In this document: one piece after another, positions 16,658 to 26,355 of the stretch
Numbering within the stretch: the stretch's first letter is position 1
Layout: every line of letters starts with the position of its first letter
Source: Fredinandcohnia onubensis
Lineage (GTDB): Bacteria; Bacillota; Bacilli; Bacillales; Bacillaceae_L
NCBI RefSeq assembly: GCF_002734285.1
Contig: NZ_NSEA01000019.1
Location: 62,001 to 126,000, forward strand
Direction of reading: 5' to 3'
DNA length: 64,000 nucleotides
Notes under the pieces: model-generated
What the model saw: only the letters and a program-made list of their open reading frames with translations
What the model was told of the DNA's origin: nothing
The model's database searches: none
Made by a program: the position numbers and the translations under genes

Positions 16658-16677
16658 TTTTTTCGCCTCCTAGAATC

Positions 16678-16716
16678 GTCACAGTGACGCCCCGAAATTC
16701 CTCGAAGTTTGTCGAA
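16678..16716 (+). repeat. REP-1 repeat, long form
   Basis: GTCACAGTGAC plus GCCCCGAAATTCCTCGAAG and TTTGTCGAA. This copy lies upstream (5') of the carboxypeptidase gene rather than at a 3' end. Confidence 0.9.
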
Positions 16717-16827
16717 GACTTGTTGGGCAGACGCCTCCTTATCAATTGTACAATTATCTTACTTTAATATTATATTCGTTACTATGGTTTTCAAGCTTAT
16801 TTAATATTTATTCTCAAGCTCAAACGT

Positions 16828-16857
16828 GGTCACAGTGACGGCCCGGAATTTGTCGAA
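16828..16857 (+). repeat. REP-1 repeat, mildly diverged
   Basis: The palindrome is intact; the core reads GGCCCGGAATTTGTCGA. The rest of 16717-17156 holds a possible sigma-A promoter for the RpiR gene (TTGAGA, 17 bases, TAGTAA; 17063-17091) and nothing else I can support. Confidence 0.8.
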
Positions 16858-17156
16858 GATGTGTAAGGTAATATGATGGTCTGATTTACTAAGAGTGTGC
16901 GAAGTGTAATTGGTTGTGTTTGTTCACTATGACACCCACATGATAGATGCACCCGAAAGAAACAAGAAGGAGATTTGCAGGAAATTGTCGAATACCATGA
17001 GAGTATTTTTTTATACTATTCTAAGAATAGTTCTGACTTTTAATGCTACTGCATCAATAAAATTGAGAAAGTAGCTACAAACTTATAGTAAACGTATATT
17101 TATTAAGAATTTATATGATATAGTAGGAGTTTTCCAAGATGAAAGGAGCAAATGGA

Positions 17157-18011
17157 ATGGATTTGAACCCAATAACAGTTTTGAAAGAAAAGGTAGCTGA
17201 TTTACCAAAATCGCAGAGGAAAGTTGCTGATTATATTATTAATAATCAGACCGAAGTGGCATTTTTAACCTTAGATCAATTAGCACAATTAGTTGGGACC
17301 AGTACAACAACTGTTATGCGTATGTCATTTAATTTAGGATACAGTGGGTATAGCGAATTTCAAAAAAACCTACAGGTGTTATTAAGAAACCAATCAGCCC
17401 CACAGACAAGATTAGAAATAAACATACAGAAAATAAATAATAGTGAACTATGGGAGAGGTTTGCCGAAACTCAAATTCAAAATATCAAAAATACTTTAGG
17501 TAGCGTTTCTGAAGACGCGCTGAATGAATTTATTGAACTGATTATGCAGTCTAAGAGAATATATTGTACAAGCGTTCGTAGTGGATTGCCTGTAGCGCAG
17601 TACTTAACACAAGGTATCAATAGACTTATTGGTAATTGTGAGTTAATTATAGCGGATGTTAGTGATTGGGTAGATAAATCGGTTAACTTAACTTCAGAGG
17701 ATCTATTAATTGCTGTAAGTTATCCAAGATATGCAAATAGAGTGGTAGATTATGCACGAGTCGCGAAGGAGAATAATTGCAAAATTGTATCAATAACAGA
17801 TAGTTACTCATCTCCAATCGTTAAATATGCGGACTTAGTTGTACCAACAAGTTCAGAAAGCATTGCGTTTCATAATTCTCCGATTTCAGCAATGATTTTA
17901 GTTGATTACATTATTAGCGCGATTGCGATTAAATACCCAAAAAGTACAAAGGAAAGGTTAGACAAAGTAAATTCTATATTGCTCAGTATGAACTACCATC
18001 ATGAAAAGTAA
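17157..18011 (+). CDS. MurR/RpiR-family transcriptional regulator
   Basis: An N-terminal HTH_6 domain (LPKSQRKVADYIINNQTEVAFLTLDQLAQLVGTSTTTVMRM) is followed by a SIS sugar-phosphate-binding domain (RIYCTSVRSGLPVAQYL, DLLIAVSYPRYANRVVDYARVAKENNCKIVSITD). It probably controls the genes downstream in response to a phosphorylated or acidic metabolite. ATG 17157, eight bases after AAAGGAG, is preferred. An upstream in-frame ATG at 17139 has only a moderate site (TAGGAG). Confidence 0.9.
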   Translation: MDLNPITVLKEKVADLPKSQRKVADYIINNQTEVAFLTLDQLAQLVGTSTTTVMRMSFNLGYSGYSEFQKNLQVLLRNQSAPQTRLEINIQKINNSELWERFAETQIQNIKNTLGSVSEDALNEFIELIMQSKRIYCTSVRSGLPVAQYLTQGINRLIGNCELIIADVSDWVDKSVNLTSEDLLIAVSYPRYANRVVDYARVAKENNCKIVSITDSYSSPIVKYADLVVPTSSESIAFHNSPISAMILVDYIISAIAIKYPKSTKERLDKVNSILLSMNYHHEK

Positions 18012-18078
18012 GATGTAGCCTCAGAAGGATAACTGGGTCTATCTTCAATTAATCACTCAATTTTTAGAATAATTTAAA

Positions 18079-18092
18079 TGTAAGTGTTTACA
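18079..18092. promoter_or_regulatory. Near-consensus cre site (CcpA)
   Basis: TGTAAGTGTTTACA matches the cre consensus TGWAANCGNTNWCA at all but one position (T for C in the centre). It lies about 100 bases before the RraA-like gene, so the cluster may be under carbon catabolite control. Confidence 0.5.
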
Positions 18093-18191
18093 CGGTTAAT
18101 GAAAGGTGATAATCTTTAATTGTAGTAAAAAATAATCCATATTTATATTTAATGGTATTATTTACTACACTTCTAAAAGGGGTGAAATAAA

Positions 18192-18851
18192 TTGAGTTTA
18201 CCAGATTTATATGATCAACAAATAATTGAACGAGCTAAACAATTAAGCTCATCACTTTTATCAGATGTTATGGGACGTACAGGGGCTATGGATTCCAACA
18301 TTAAACCAGTTACAAAGGGCAAACAAGTGGTTGGTGTTGCGGTAACCGTGGACTTAGAGCCTGGAGATAATTTATATCTACATGAAGCAATTTATTTGAG
18401 TAGACCAGGTTATGTGATCGTTGCAGATGGTAAAGATCACAAGCAAAATGCTTATCTTGGAGAACTAATGGCCAGTGCTGCTGAGTTAGTAGGGGTGGAA
18501 GGAATAATAATTGACGGTCTAGTACGAGACCGAAGTCATTTGGAGAATACTCATTTACCTATTTTTGCAAAAGGATTCATTCCTAATGGACCTTTTAAAA
18601 ATGGACCTGGAAGTTTAAATACTCCAATCAATTGTGGTGGGGTAGAAGTAAATTCAGGAGATTTAATTATTGGTGATGAAGATGGAGTAATGGTTGTAGC
18701 AAAAGAAAAAGTCCTCGAAATTATTGAATTAGCGGAAAAGAAGGCTAACGATGAGAAAAATCGTTTAGAACTATTAGTTAGCTATTCTGGTAGAAATATA
18801 GATGATGAAACGATTGAAAGAATTAAACCTAGCTTTTTGAAAAATAGATAA
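18192..18851 (+). CDS. RraA-like aldolase/decarboxylase (4-hydroxy-4-methyl-2-oxoglutarate aldolase family)
   Basis: The 219-residue protein has the RraA/HMG-aldolase fold: SSLLSDVMGRTGAMDSNIKPV, GDNLYLHEAIYLSRPGYVIVADGK, LGELMASAAELVGVEGIIIDGLVRDRS with the conserved Gly-x-x-Arg-Asp and the metal-contacting Asp, and GDLIIGDEDGVMVV. Catalytic members cleave 2-oxo-4-hydroxy diacids to pyruvate. The TTG start follows GGGGTGAAATAAA. It heads a run of tightly spaced genes with a dehydrogenase and an amidohydrolase, so a catabolic aldolase role is likelier than RNase E control (inference). Confidence 0.85.
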   Translation: MSLPDLYDQQIIERAKQLSSSLLSDVMGRTGAMDSNIKPVTKGKQVVGVAVTVDLEPGDNLYLHEAIYLSRPGYVIVADGKDHKQNAYLGELMASAAELVGVEGIIIDGLVRDRSHLENTHLPIFAKGFIPNGPFKNGPGSLNTPINCGGVEVNSGDLIIGDEDGVMVVAKEKVLEIIELAEKKANDEKNRLELLVSYSGRNIDDETIERIKPSFLKNR

Positions 18852-18870
18852 AGAATATTGAGGTGTTTAC

Positions 18871-19743
18871 ATGGTTTCGGTTGGATTTATAGGCTTTGGG
18901 GAAGCTGCATCAGAACTAGCAAGGGGATTCCTATCCGAAGGGATAAATGAAATTGCAGCTTATGATGTCATGATGAACCATGAAGTTTGGGGAATGAAAA
19001 TAAAAGGGAAAGCAGAAGAAATCGGCATTGAATTAGTTCCAGATGTAAAAGAAGTGTTAAATCGATCTGAAATTGTATTTGTAGCTGTTCCTGCCAATAA
19101 TGCTTTAGAAGTAGCTGAAACTGTTAAGAATAGTTTAAAACCAAATACTTTATATGTAGACGTATCTGCATCCACACCTAAAACGAAGACGGAAATTAGT
19201 AAACATATTACTTCAGTGGGTAGTTTATTTGTTGATGTTGCGATGCTAGGGTCTTTACCTGTCTACAAACATAAAGTACCGATTGTTTTAAGTGGTTCAG
19301 GTGCTTATCTTTTTACGGAAAAGATGGAAAAATACGGTATGGTATTAGAGAATATCGGTATTGAACCTGGCATGGCATCTGCAGTGAAGTTAATACGAAG
19401 TATTTTTATGAAAGGTGTTTCAGCACTTTATATTGAGTTACTTGAAGCCGCTTATACATATAAGGTTGACGATATCGTACTAAAATCCGTTTCAAAAACG
19501 ATGGACGCTTTTAATTTTGAAGAAACCATGAATCGACTTGTTACTGGAAATGCTATTCATGCAGCAAGAAGGGCAGTCGAGTTAGATGGATCGGTAGAAA
19601 TGCTTACTGAAGTGGATTTGGATTCTAAAATGACAAGTTCTGCAAGAGAAAAACTAAAGTATTTTGCGAACCTAAACTTAAAAGAAAAGTTAAATGGCGA
19701 AAAACCTTCTAATTGGAAGGACGTTTTAAAACTGTATTTATAA
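18871..19743 (+). CDS. NAD(P)-dependent dehydrogenase with DUF1932 C-terminal domain
   Basis: The 290-residue 3-hydroxyacid-dehydrogenase-like protein has a Rossmann N-terminus (VGFIGFGEAASELARGF), VDVSASTPKTK near the active site, and a helical DUF1932 C-terminal domain (VKLIRSIFMKGVSALYIELLEAA). The Lys in that helix corresponds to the catalytic Lys of the 6-phosphogluconate/3-hydroxyisobutyrate family. It should oxidise a 3-hydroxy acid with NAD(P). It lies between the aldolase-like and amidohydrolase genes. Confidence 0.85.
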   Translation: MVSVGFIGFGEAASELARGFLSEGINEIAAYDVMMNHEVWGMKIKGKAEEIGIELVPDVKEVLNRSEIVFVAVPANNALEVAETVKNSLKPNTLYVDVSASTPKTKTEISKHITSVGSLFVDVAMLGSLPVYKHKVPIVLSGSGAYLFTEKMEKYGMVLENIGIEPGMASAVKLIRSIFMKGVSALYIELLEAAYTYKVDDIVLKSVSKTMDAFNFEETMNRLVTGNAIHAARRAVELDGSVEMLTEVDLDSKMTSSAREKLKYFANLNLKEKLNGEKPSNWKDVLKLYL

Positions 19744-19762
19744 ACTCGTTGGAGGTTGAAAA

Positions 19763-20845
19763 ATGGGAACGTTACGATTTTATGGGGGATTAGTTTGGGA
19801 ACAATCTAGTTTTTCTCCAAATAAAGTATTGGAAATACAAATCGAAAATGAAAGTGAACAAGAAGTTTTCCTTTCTGAAGAAGCATTGCTCGTACCTGCT
19901 TTAATTGACTTCCATTGTCATCTTTGGGCGCCGGGAGCCTCTGCCGTTGGAGTTACAGATACGGAATATCTCTCTTCAGGAATAGCTGCGTGTGGAGATG
20001 CTGGGACATTCGGCTATGACGGGTGGGAACAGGCTGATAGATTATGGCAAAATAGTTTATTGCAAGTTCGATCATGGTTGTCTGTTCTACCAGAGGGATT
20101 AACTATATATCCTAATCCTAATCCGACTAAACCTGAAAATATATCGTTAGAAAGATTATTAGAAACAGCCGCTATATCAAATGGTAGACTTCTTGGTTAT
20201 AAAGTCCGTCTTGGTCAAAAGGATGAGGCAAATGACCGGGGTTTACTAAAACTAGCACGTGAGGCTGCAGATAAAAGTAATTTAAAGGTCATGGTACATA
20301 TTACTGATTCCAATTTATCGATTGATGAAGTTGTAGAAAACCTACGACCAGGGGATGTGTTGACTCATCCATATCACGGTAACAGAGGAAATATATTAGA
20401 TAATTCTGGAAATGTTTCGAACGCTTTAAAAGATTCGATAGAATCAGGTTTGATATTGGATGTTGCACAAGGGAGTAAGCATTTTTCGTGGAGTATATTT
20501 AAGAAGGCTGTAGCAGAGGGAATTAGGCCACACACAATTAGCACGGACCTTGTAAGGAAGACATGGAAAAAGGATCCGGTTAATGATTTGAGCTATGTCC
20601 TATCTAGATTTTTAGCTGCTGGTTTTACAAAAGAGGAGGTCATAACCTCAGCTCTTGATAAACCATTAGAATTGTTGGGGCTCTCAATAAACCCAAATGA
20701 AAACCTTGTTGTATTAGAACCAAATCTTGCTCCGATAAAGTATGCAGATTCTATAGGAGAAACCATAAACGGCAATGTACTTTACAAGCCAACTTATTAT
20801 ATTAATCGAGGGAAGTCTATTTTTTTAAGTGAGAGTTTAGTTTAA
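19763..20845 (+). CDS. Amidohydrolase-superfamily enzyme (EF_0837/AHA_3915-type deacetylase or dihydroorotase-like)
   Basis: The 360-residue TIM-barrel metallohydrolase has the metal motif HxH in LIDFHCHLW, a likely carboxylated Lys in GYKVRLG, metal His residues in MVHITDS and LTHPYHG, and the catalytic Asp in TISTDLV. Family members hydrolyse cyclic or acyl amides, which would place an amide or lactam early in this pathway (inference). GGAGGTTGAAAA precedes the ATG. It is followed after 27 bases by the TctC gene. Confidence 0.82.
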   Translation: MGTLRFYGGLVWEQSSFSPNKVLEIQIENESEQEVFLSEEALLVPALIDFHCHLWAPGASAVGVTDTEYLSSGIAACGDAGTFGYDGWEQADRLWQNSLLQVRSWLSVLPEGLTIYPNPNPTKPENISLERLLETAAISNGRLLGYKVRLGQKDEANDRGLLKLAREAADKSNLKVMVHITDSNLSIDEVVENLRPGDVLTHPYHGNRGNILDNSGNVSNALKDSIESGLILDVAQGSKHFSWSIFKKAVAEGIRPHTISTDLVRKTWKKDPVNDLSYVLSRFLAAGFTKEEVITSALDKPLELLGLSINPNENLVVLEPNLAPIKYADSIGETINGNVLYKPTYYINRGKSIFLSESLV

Positions 20846-20872
20846 AAATACTTTTATATTGGGGGTAATAAA

Positions 20873-21859
20873 ATGAAGAAACTAGTAGTCTTTTCAATTA
20901 TCACAATGTTAATTACTGTCCTAGCAGCTTGCGGAGGTACTTCTACTAAAACTTCAAGTGCGAAAAGTAAGTATCCTGATAAACCTATTACATTGATTGT
21001 CTCTTTTGCAGCGGGTGGAGGTATGGATACGGGAGCACGTATATTAGCACCATATTTAGAAAAAGAACTCGGTGTACCAGTCACAGTTGTAAATCGTCCA
21101 GGCGCAGCTGGATGGGTTGGATGGTCAGAATTAGCTAATGCAAAGCCTGATGGGTATACGATTGGATATCTTGGAACGCCAAATATCATAACTGGATATC
21201 TCGATCCAAAACAAGAAAGGAAAGAAAACTTAGAGAGTTTTACTCTAATAGCCAGCCATCTTTCTGATCCAGGTGTTATTGCGATACGAAATGATGAAAC
21301 TCGTTTTAAAGATGTTAAAGAATTAATGGAATATGCAAAAAAGCATGAGGTCACGATTACAACTACAGGTGTAGGAAGCGACGATCATATTGTGGCATTA
21401 AAGCTAAATGAGGCGTTTGGTACGAAATTTATTCCAGTACATACGGAGGGGTCTGCAAAGGCTGCACCTGCTGTAATGGGTGGACACATTGATGTAATGT
21501 TTGCGAATGTGGTTGATGTTATCAATTTAAAAAAGAGTAATGATATCAATGTAATTGCTGTAATGTCTGAAGAAAGGACTTCATTTTTTGACGATGTTCC
21601 AACTTTAAAAGAAAGTGGTTACGAAGGAGTACTTTCAAGTGCAACTCGTGGTTTCGCAGCACCAAAAGGGCTTGACGAAGAAGTGTTGAAAGTATTAGAT
21701 GAAGCGTTTGAAAAAGCAATTACAAATAAGGAACATATTGAAAAGCAAGCTCAATCTGGTCTTGCGGTAGATTATAAAGGAAGCGATGCTTACTTAGAAG
21801 AGATGAAAGGAATCGAGCAGGAATTAATTGGGGTTAAGAGCTTACTTGGATGGGATTGA
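20873..21859 (+). CDS. Tripartite tricarboxylate transporter substrate-binding lipoprotein (TctC/Bug family)
   Basis: The lipoprotein signal (ITVLAACGG) is followed by the Bug-family fold: YPDKPITLIVSFAAGGGMDTGARIL, VVNRPGAAGWVGWSELANAKPDGYTIGY and GGHIDVMFANV. These proteins bind carboxylated metabolites for the TctAB permease, here encoded immediately downstream. The 328-residue length is typical. Confidence 0.93.
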   Translation: MKKLVVFSIITMLITVLAACGGTSTKTSSAKSKYPDKPITLIVSFAAGGGMDTGARILAPYLEKELGVPVTVVNRPGAAGWVGWSELANAKPDGYTIGYLGTPNIITGYLDPKQERKENLESFTLIASHLSDPGVIAIRNDETRFKDVKELMEYAKKHEVTITTTGVGSDDHIVALKLNEAFGTKFIPVHTEGSAKAAPAVMGGHIDVMFANVVDVINLKKSNDINVIAVMSEERTSFFDDVPTLKESGYEGVLSSATRGFAAPKGLDEEVLKVLDEAFEKAITNKEHIEKQAQSGLAVDYKGSDAYLEEMKGIEQELIGVKSLLGWD

Positions 21860-21900
21860 ACCATTGATTAAGGTATTGAGCCAGATGTATATGCATCGAT

Positions 21901-21949
21901 ATTTTGGAAGAATTGACCGCTTACTAGAAGCGGTCAATTCTTCCAAAAT
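21901..21949 (+). promoter_or_regulatory. Long perfect intercistronic hairpin after tctC
   Basis: A 22-base arm (ATTTTGGAAGAATTGACCGC plus two bases) pairs perfectly with its complement around ACTAG. There is no T run downstream, so mRNA 3'-end protection or processing between tctC and tctBA is more likely than full termination. Confidence 0.8.
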
Positions 21950-21979
21950 CAATAAATAGAAATAAAGGACTGATGTCTT

Positions 21980-22429
21980 TTGAAAAATCTAGGAGTTTAT
22001 GTTAGCTTGTTTTTTCTCATATTTGGTGGAATCATTTTTTGGCAATCGTTATCGATGGAATATTACAGCGACTATGGACCAGGACCTGGCCTTTTGCCAC
22101 GCTGGGCAGGGGGGCTAATTATCGTTCTGTCACTTCTTAGCATTGTATTGTCCCTAAAAAAAGAAATTATCAAGATAGAAGATGTAATGCCAAAAGGAGA
22201 AGGAATGGTAAATGTTTTGACCTGTATGGGGTCATTCATTATTTTTATGATCATTGTTCCTTTTGTTGGCTTTGTTTGTGGAGGGATCATCACGTTATTT
22301 ATTCTATTTAAACGAGGTTACAAATGGTATTCGGCATTGGGATTATCTTCACTGGTGATATTAATCATTTTTTTCGTATTTGGTGTAGCATTAGATATAC
22401 CTTTGCCTGTTAATCAATACGGTTGGTAG
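21980..22429 (+). CDS. Tripartite tricarboxylate transporter small permease (TctB)
   Basis: The 149-residue membrane protein has four hydrophobic segments and the TctB pattern YYSDYGPGPGLLPRWAGGLIIVLSLL. It works with TctA in proton- or sodium-coupled uptake of the TctC-bound acid. The TTG start follows AAAGGACTGATGTCTT. The last codons overlap the AGGAGG site of tctA. Confidence 0.88.
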   Translation: MKNLGVYVSLFFLIFGGIIFWQSLSMEYYSDYGPGPGLLPRWAGGLIIVLSLLSIVLSLKKEIIKIEDVMPKGEGMVNVLTCMGSFIIFMIIVPFVGFVCGGIITLFILFKRGYKWYSALGLSSLVILIIFFVFGVALDIPLPVNQYGW

Positions 22430-22438
22430 GAGGTTTTT

Positions 22439-23947
22439 ATGGACACACTTATGTATTTACTTTCTGGATTTGAGACTGCGCTTACATGGACAAATCTTTT
22501 ATATTGTCTAATTGGAGTTACGTTTGGCATGTTTATCGGAGTCCTACCTGGTCTTGGACCAACAGCAGGAACAGCCTTACTGCTACCTTTAACCTTTGCG
22601 CTTGAGCCCATTTCCGCCATTATTATGTTATCCGGAATATATTATGGGGCTATGTACGGTGGAACCATTACATCGGTATTAATTAATACTCCTGGTGAAT
22701 CGGCTTCTTTAATAACATGCCTTGATGGGCACCCCCTTGCAAAGCAAGGCCGAGCAGGTGTAGCGCTAGGAATTGCAGGGATAGGGTCATTTATTGGTGG
22801 ATGTATATCCATTATTGGATTGGTCTTAGTTGGTCCCCCTCTAGCAAAGCTTGCCCTTAACTTTGGACCGCCAGAATTTTTTGCAATGGTCTTTTTAGGA
22901 TTAGCTCTGCTCCTAGGTTTGATGGGGAAATCGTTAGTGAAGGGGCTTATAGGAGCACTATTTGGATTGTGCTTAGCGTTTATTGGACAAGATTTAAGTT
23001 CTGGAGTGTTGAGGTTTACGTTTGGACAAACACATTTAATGAGTGGAATTGATTTTATTGCAATAGCCATGGGTTTATTTGGTTTATCTGAATTGTTTCT
23101 AAATGCGGAAACGAAATTAAGTGCAAATGCAGAAAAACCGCCTAAGGTTCAAGGGCTTTTTCCTAAACGAGAGGAATGGAAGCCTACAATGAAATCAATT
23201 GGACGAGGAAGTATATTAGGATTTTTTATTGGGTTAATTCCTGGAACAAATTCAGTAATACCAACGATACTAAGCTACTCGATGGAAAAGAAGCTAGCTA
23301 AGGATCCCTCACGTTTCGGAAAAGGAGCATTGGAGGGAGTTGCAGGTCCAGAAACGGCAAACAATTCATACTCTGGTGGGGCACTAATTCCACTATTTAC
23401 ACTAGGTATTCCAAGTTCTCCGACTATTGCAGTATTACTTGGCGCATTTGTCATGCATGGACTGACACCAGGTCCAGCTCTTTTTCAAGATAACCCAAGC
23501 TTTGTCTGGGCAGTAATCGCTAGTATGTTCATAGGTAATGCCATTTTATTGATGATGAATTTACCAATGGCTAACTTATGGGCAAAAATTACATTGGTTC
23601 CGTTTAGAATACTCTTTCCGATTATTCTGATCATTACGATTGTAGGTACATATTCATTAAATAATAGTATGTTTGATGTAGGAGCCATGTTGGTATTCGG
23701 AATTATTGGGTACTTTTTGAAAAAAGCAGATTTTCCGCTTGCCCCAATTATTTTAGCCTTTGTACTAGGTGGGTTGATGGAACAAACGTTAATACAATCT
23801 CTAACCATTTTTAGAGGAGATTTCTTCATGTTCTTTATGCGTCCACTTTCAGGAACAATTTTAGTTATTGCACTAATTTCTATTATCTTTAGCGTAGTGG
23901 CAACCATTAAAGGTAAAAGTATTGTCAATGAAGATGTTGAAATGTAA
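22439..23947 (+). CDS. Tripartite tricarboxylate transporter large permease (TctA)
   Basis: The 502-residue protein has about twelve membrane segments and TctA family motifs: GVLPGLGPTAGTALLLPLTF, GGTITSVLINTPGESASLITCLDGHPLAKQGRAG, IGLIPGTNSVIPTILSYSMEKK and GGALIPLFTLGIPSSPTIAVLLGAF. It forms the substrate pathway of the tripartite importer. It starts ten bases after tctB. Confidence 0.95.
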   Translation: MDTLMYLLSGFETALTWTNLLYCLIGVTFGMFIGVLPGLGPTAGTALLLPLTFALEPISAIIMLSGIYYGAMYGGTITSVLINTPGESASLITCLDGHPLAKQGRAGVALGIAGIGSFIGGCISIIGLVLVGPPLAKLALNFGPPEFFAMVFLGLALLLGLMGKSLVKGLIGALFGLCLAFIGQDLSSGVLRFTFGQTHLMSGIDFIAIAMGLFGLSELFLNAETKLSANAEKPPKVQGLFPKREEWKPTMKSIGRGSILGFFIGLIPGTNSVIPTILSYSMEKKLAKDPSRFGKGALEGVAGPETANNSYSGGALIPLFTLGIPSSPTIAVLLGAFVMHGLTPGPALFQDNPSFVWAVIASMFIGNAILLMMNLPMANLWAKITLVPFRILFPIILIITIVGTYSLNNSMFDVGAMLVFGIIGYFLKKADFPLAPIILAFVLGGLMEQTLIQSLTIFRGDFFMFFMRPLSGTILVIALISIIFSVVATIKGKSIVNEDVEM

Positions 23948-24039
23948 TACACAGTTAGTATTATGGTTTATTAATTCAACTGATTGATAGTAACTACTAG
24001 GTAAAAAAAGTAAAAAGTTGAAGATGTGGAGATGTAAAA

Positions 24040-25104
24040 ATGATAGCTTTAGAAAAGAAAGTTACCGTTGACTCAATAAAGTTGGAAAAGGTAGTTTCAG
24101 CTATTTTTAGAGCATATAATCTTTCAGATGAAGATGCCATCCGTGTTGCAAAACATCTTGTATTAGCAAACTTAAGGGGTGTTGAATCCCACGGGGTTGT
24201 TCGAGTAAAGTCATATATTGATAGATTAAAATTGAATTTAGTTGAAAGTGAAAATCACATCCAAATCGAAAAAGATTTTCCTTCATTCTGTAAAGTAAAT
24301 GGTGGAAATAATTTAGGAATTATTGTTGCTTCAAAAGCTGTCGAACTTGTGATAAACAAGGCTAAAGCAACGGGATTAGCATGTGTAGGTGTATCTAACT
24401 CAAATCACTGTGGGATGTTAGCAGATTACACCAGTAAAATTGCGAACGAAGGCTATATTGGTTTTGCAGTTTCAAATGCACCTTCAAGTATGGCACCTTG
24501 GGGAGCAAAGGAGATGTACTTTGGTACGAATCCACTCTCATATGCTATCCCTACTTTTACAAGCCGAAATATTGTTTTCGATATGGCGACAAGTGTAGTT
24601 GCTAGAGGGAAAATAACATACGCACTAAAAAATAACCTCAATATACCGGTTGGATGGGCAATCGATAAGCATGGGAAAATGACGGAAAATCCTCAAGATG
24701 CGCTAGAAGGAAGTGTATTACCAGTTGGAGGTCCGAAGGGATCCGGTTTGGCCTTACTTGTAGATATATTATCAGGGATCGTTACTGGGGCAGCATTTGG
24801 TACGGCTGTTGGTAGCATGAAACAGAATGATAGGAAACAAAATGTTGGGCACTTTTTCTTTGCCATGCGCCCTGATTTATTTGTTGAATTAGATGCATTT
24901 AAGAATAGCATTCAAAAGCTAAAGACGGAAATAAAAAATTTGGCTAAAGCTGACGGGGTAGACGAGATCTTACTCCCAGGTGAAATGGAATACGATTTAA
25001 TGGAAAGCAGATTACAAAATGGAATACCGCTCAGTACAGTGACAGTAGAAGAGTTATCCGAAATAGCTCATGAAAGAGGAATAGGATTCGAGTTGAATAA
25101 CTAA
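24040..25104 (+). CDS. Ldh-family (malate/L-lactate/ureidoglycolate-type) NAD(P) dehydrogenase
   Basis: The 354-residue enzyme belongs to the malate/L-lactate dehydrogenase-2 family. Its motifs are LRGVESHGVVRVKSYIDRL, the catalytic His region in VSNSNHCGMLADYTSKIA, FGTNPLSYAIPT, FDMATSVVARGKI and GGPKGSGLALLVDILSGI. It oxidises a 2-hydroxy acid to a 2-oxo acid. With the RraA-like aldolase it could process a hydroxy-acid intermediate of the imported compound (inference). Confidence 0.9.
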   Translation: MIALEKKVTVDSIKLEKVVSAIFRAYNLSDEDAIRVAKHLVLANLRGVESHGVVRVKSYIDRLKLNLVESENHIQIEKDFPSFCKVNGGNNLGIIVASKAVELVINKAKATGLACVGVSNSNHCGMLADYTSKIANEGYIGFAVSNAPSSMAPWGAKEMYFGTNPLSYAIPTFTSRNIVFDMATSVVARGKITYALKNNLNIPVGWAIDKHGKMTENPQDALEGSVLPVGGPKGSGLALLVDILSGIVTGAAFGTAVGSMKQNDRKQNVGHFFFAMRPDLFVELDAFKNSIQKLKTEIKNLAKADGVDEILLPGEMEYDLMESRLQNGIPLSTVTVEELSEIAHERGIGFELNN

Positions 25105-25141
25105 GTTTCAATAGATGCTTCTTATCTAGGATGGGGTTTAT

Positions 25142-26314
25142 TTGATTTATAAAATTGTCGGTATTTTAATGTTAATCCACATTAGTTATCGTGCAAATAT
25201 TTTACTAATTAGTTTGTATGCATTGTCACTTGAAGCTAACGCGTTTGAATTAGGTATAATTATATCAGCTGGCTCTTTGTTCCCGATGCTGTTTGCGGTA
25301 TGGGTAGGTAGACTATCAGATCAGTATGGATATAAAATCTTATTAGTATTCGGCTCTTTTTTAGGAGGGCTATCTCTTTTCATACCATTTGTTTTTCAAG
25401 GTAATATTACCATTCTAATTATTACTCAGGTGCTTTTTGGTATTGCATACATTTTTGTTTTAGTCACAACGCAAAATTTAGTAGGGCATATCAGTTCAAA
25501 AGAGAATCGATTAAAAAACTTTTTTACGAATGGGTTAAGTATTTCACTTGCGGGGTTTATTGGGCCACTTATTGCTGGAGTTGGGATTGATGAAGTAGGG
25601 TATCAACTTACTTTCTTAATTTTAACATTGCTATGTTTTATATGTGGAATATTGATTGTATTGAATATGATTCCTTTCCCAGAAACAAACGTTCAACAAG
25701 TCGAAATAAATACAGGTAATCGCTTTGAACTATTAACACATCCAGGGTTACGAAAAATCTATTTAATTAGTGCAATTGTTCTAACTGGGGTAGGGTTATA
25801 TGAGTTTTACTTCCCAATTTATGGGGAGTTCATTAAACTTAGTGCGACTTCCATTGGAATCATTATTAGTATGAATGCAATTGCCTACTATATTATTCGT
25901 TTATTTATGCCTATGATTTCAAGTAGATATAGTGAATCTGTTATTATTTCGAGTTGCTTTTTGGTATCGGGTCTATGCTTTGTACTTATCCCATTCACAA
26001 ATAGTTTTATCATCTTGATGATAATCAGTTTTTGTTTGGGACTAGGAATAGGATGCGCACAACCACTTACAATTAATATGGCTTATAATAGTTCTCCAGA
26101 AGGTAGAACGGGAGAAGTATTAGGGCTCCGAATTTCAATTAATAAAGGTGTCCAATTTGTTGTTCCTATCCTATTTGGCTTAATCGGAACAAAAATGGGG
26201 TTTATCCCAATCTTTGCTTCGGTCGGTATTCTCTTTCTAACGTTACTGTTTGTGACAGCAAAAATGAAAAATAAACGGTTTGAACAAGATTTTTCAGGGA
26301 ATCATCATGCATAA
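25142..26314 (+). CDS. MFS transporter
   Basis: The 390-residue, twelve-segment major facilitator protein has the loop 2-3 motif as GRLSDQYGYKILLVFGSF. The second half repeats it more weakly. It could export an end product or import a related substrate. It shares the cluster with a full Tct importer, so the cluster has two different carriers. The TTG start follows GGATGGGGTTTA. A good terminator follows. Confidence 0.85.
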   Translation: MIYKIVGILMLIHISYRANILLISLYALSLEANAFELGIIISAGSLFPMLFAVWVGRLSDQYGYKILLVFGSFLGGLSLFIPFVFQGNITILIITQVLFGIAYIFVLVTTQNLVGHISSKENRLKNFFTNGLSISLAGFIGPLIAGVGIDEVGYQLTFLILTLLCFICGILIVLNMIPFPETNVQQVEINTGNRFELLTHPGLRKIYLISAIVLTGVGLYEFYFPIYGEFIKLSATSIGIIISMNAIAYYIIRLFMPMISSRYSESVIISSCFLVSGLCFVLIPFTNSFIILMIISFCLGLGIGCAQPLTINMAYNSSPEGRTGEVLGLRISINKGVQFVVPILFGLIGTKMGFIPIFASVGILFLTLLFVTAKMKNKRFEQDFSGNHHA

Positions 26315-26353
26315 GTCCAGGACTCGATAGAGAGTCCCGGACTTATTTTTTTG
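26313..26353 (+). terminator. Terminator of the RpiR/Tct cluster
   Basis: AAGTCCAGGACTC pairs with GAGTCCCGGACTT around GATAGA and is followed by a long T run. Confidence 0.88.
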
Positions 26354-26355
26354 TT

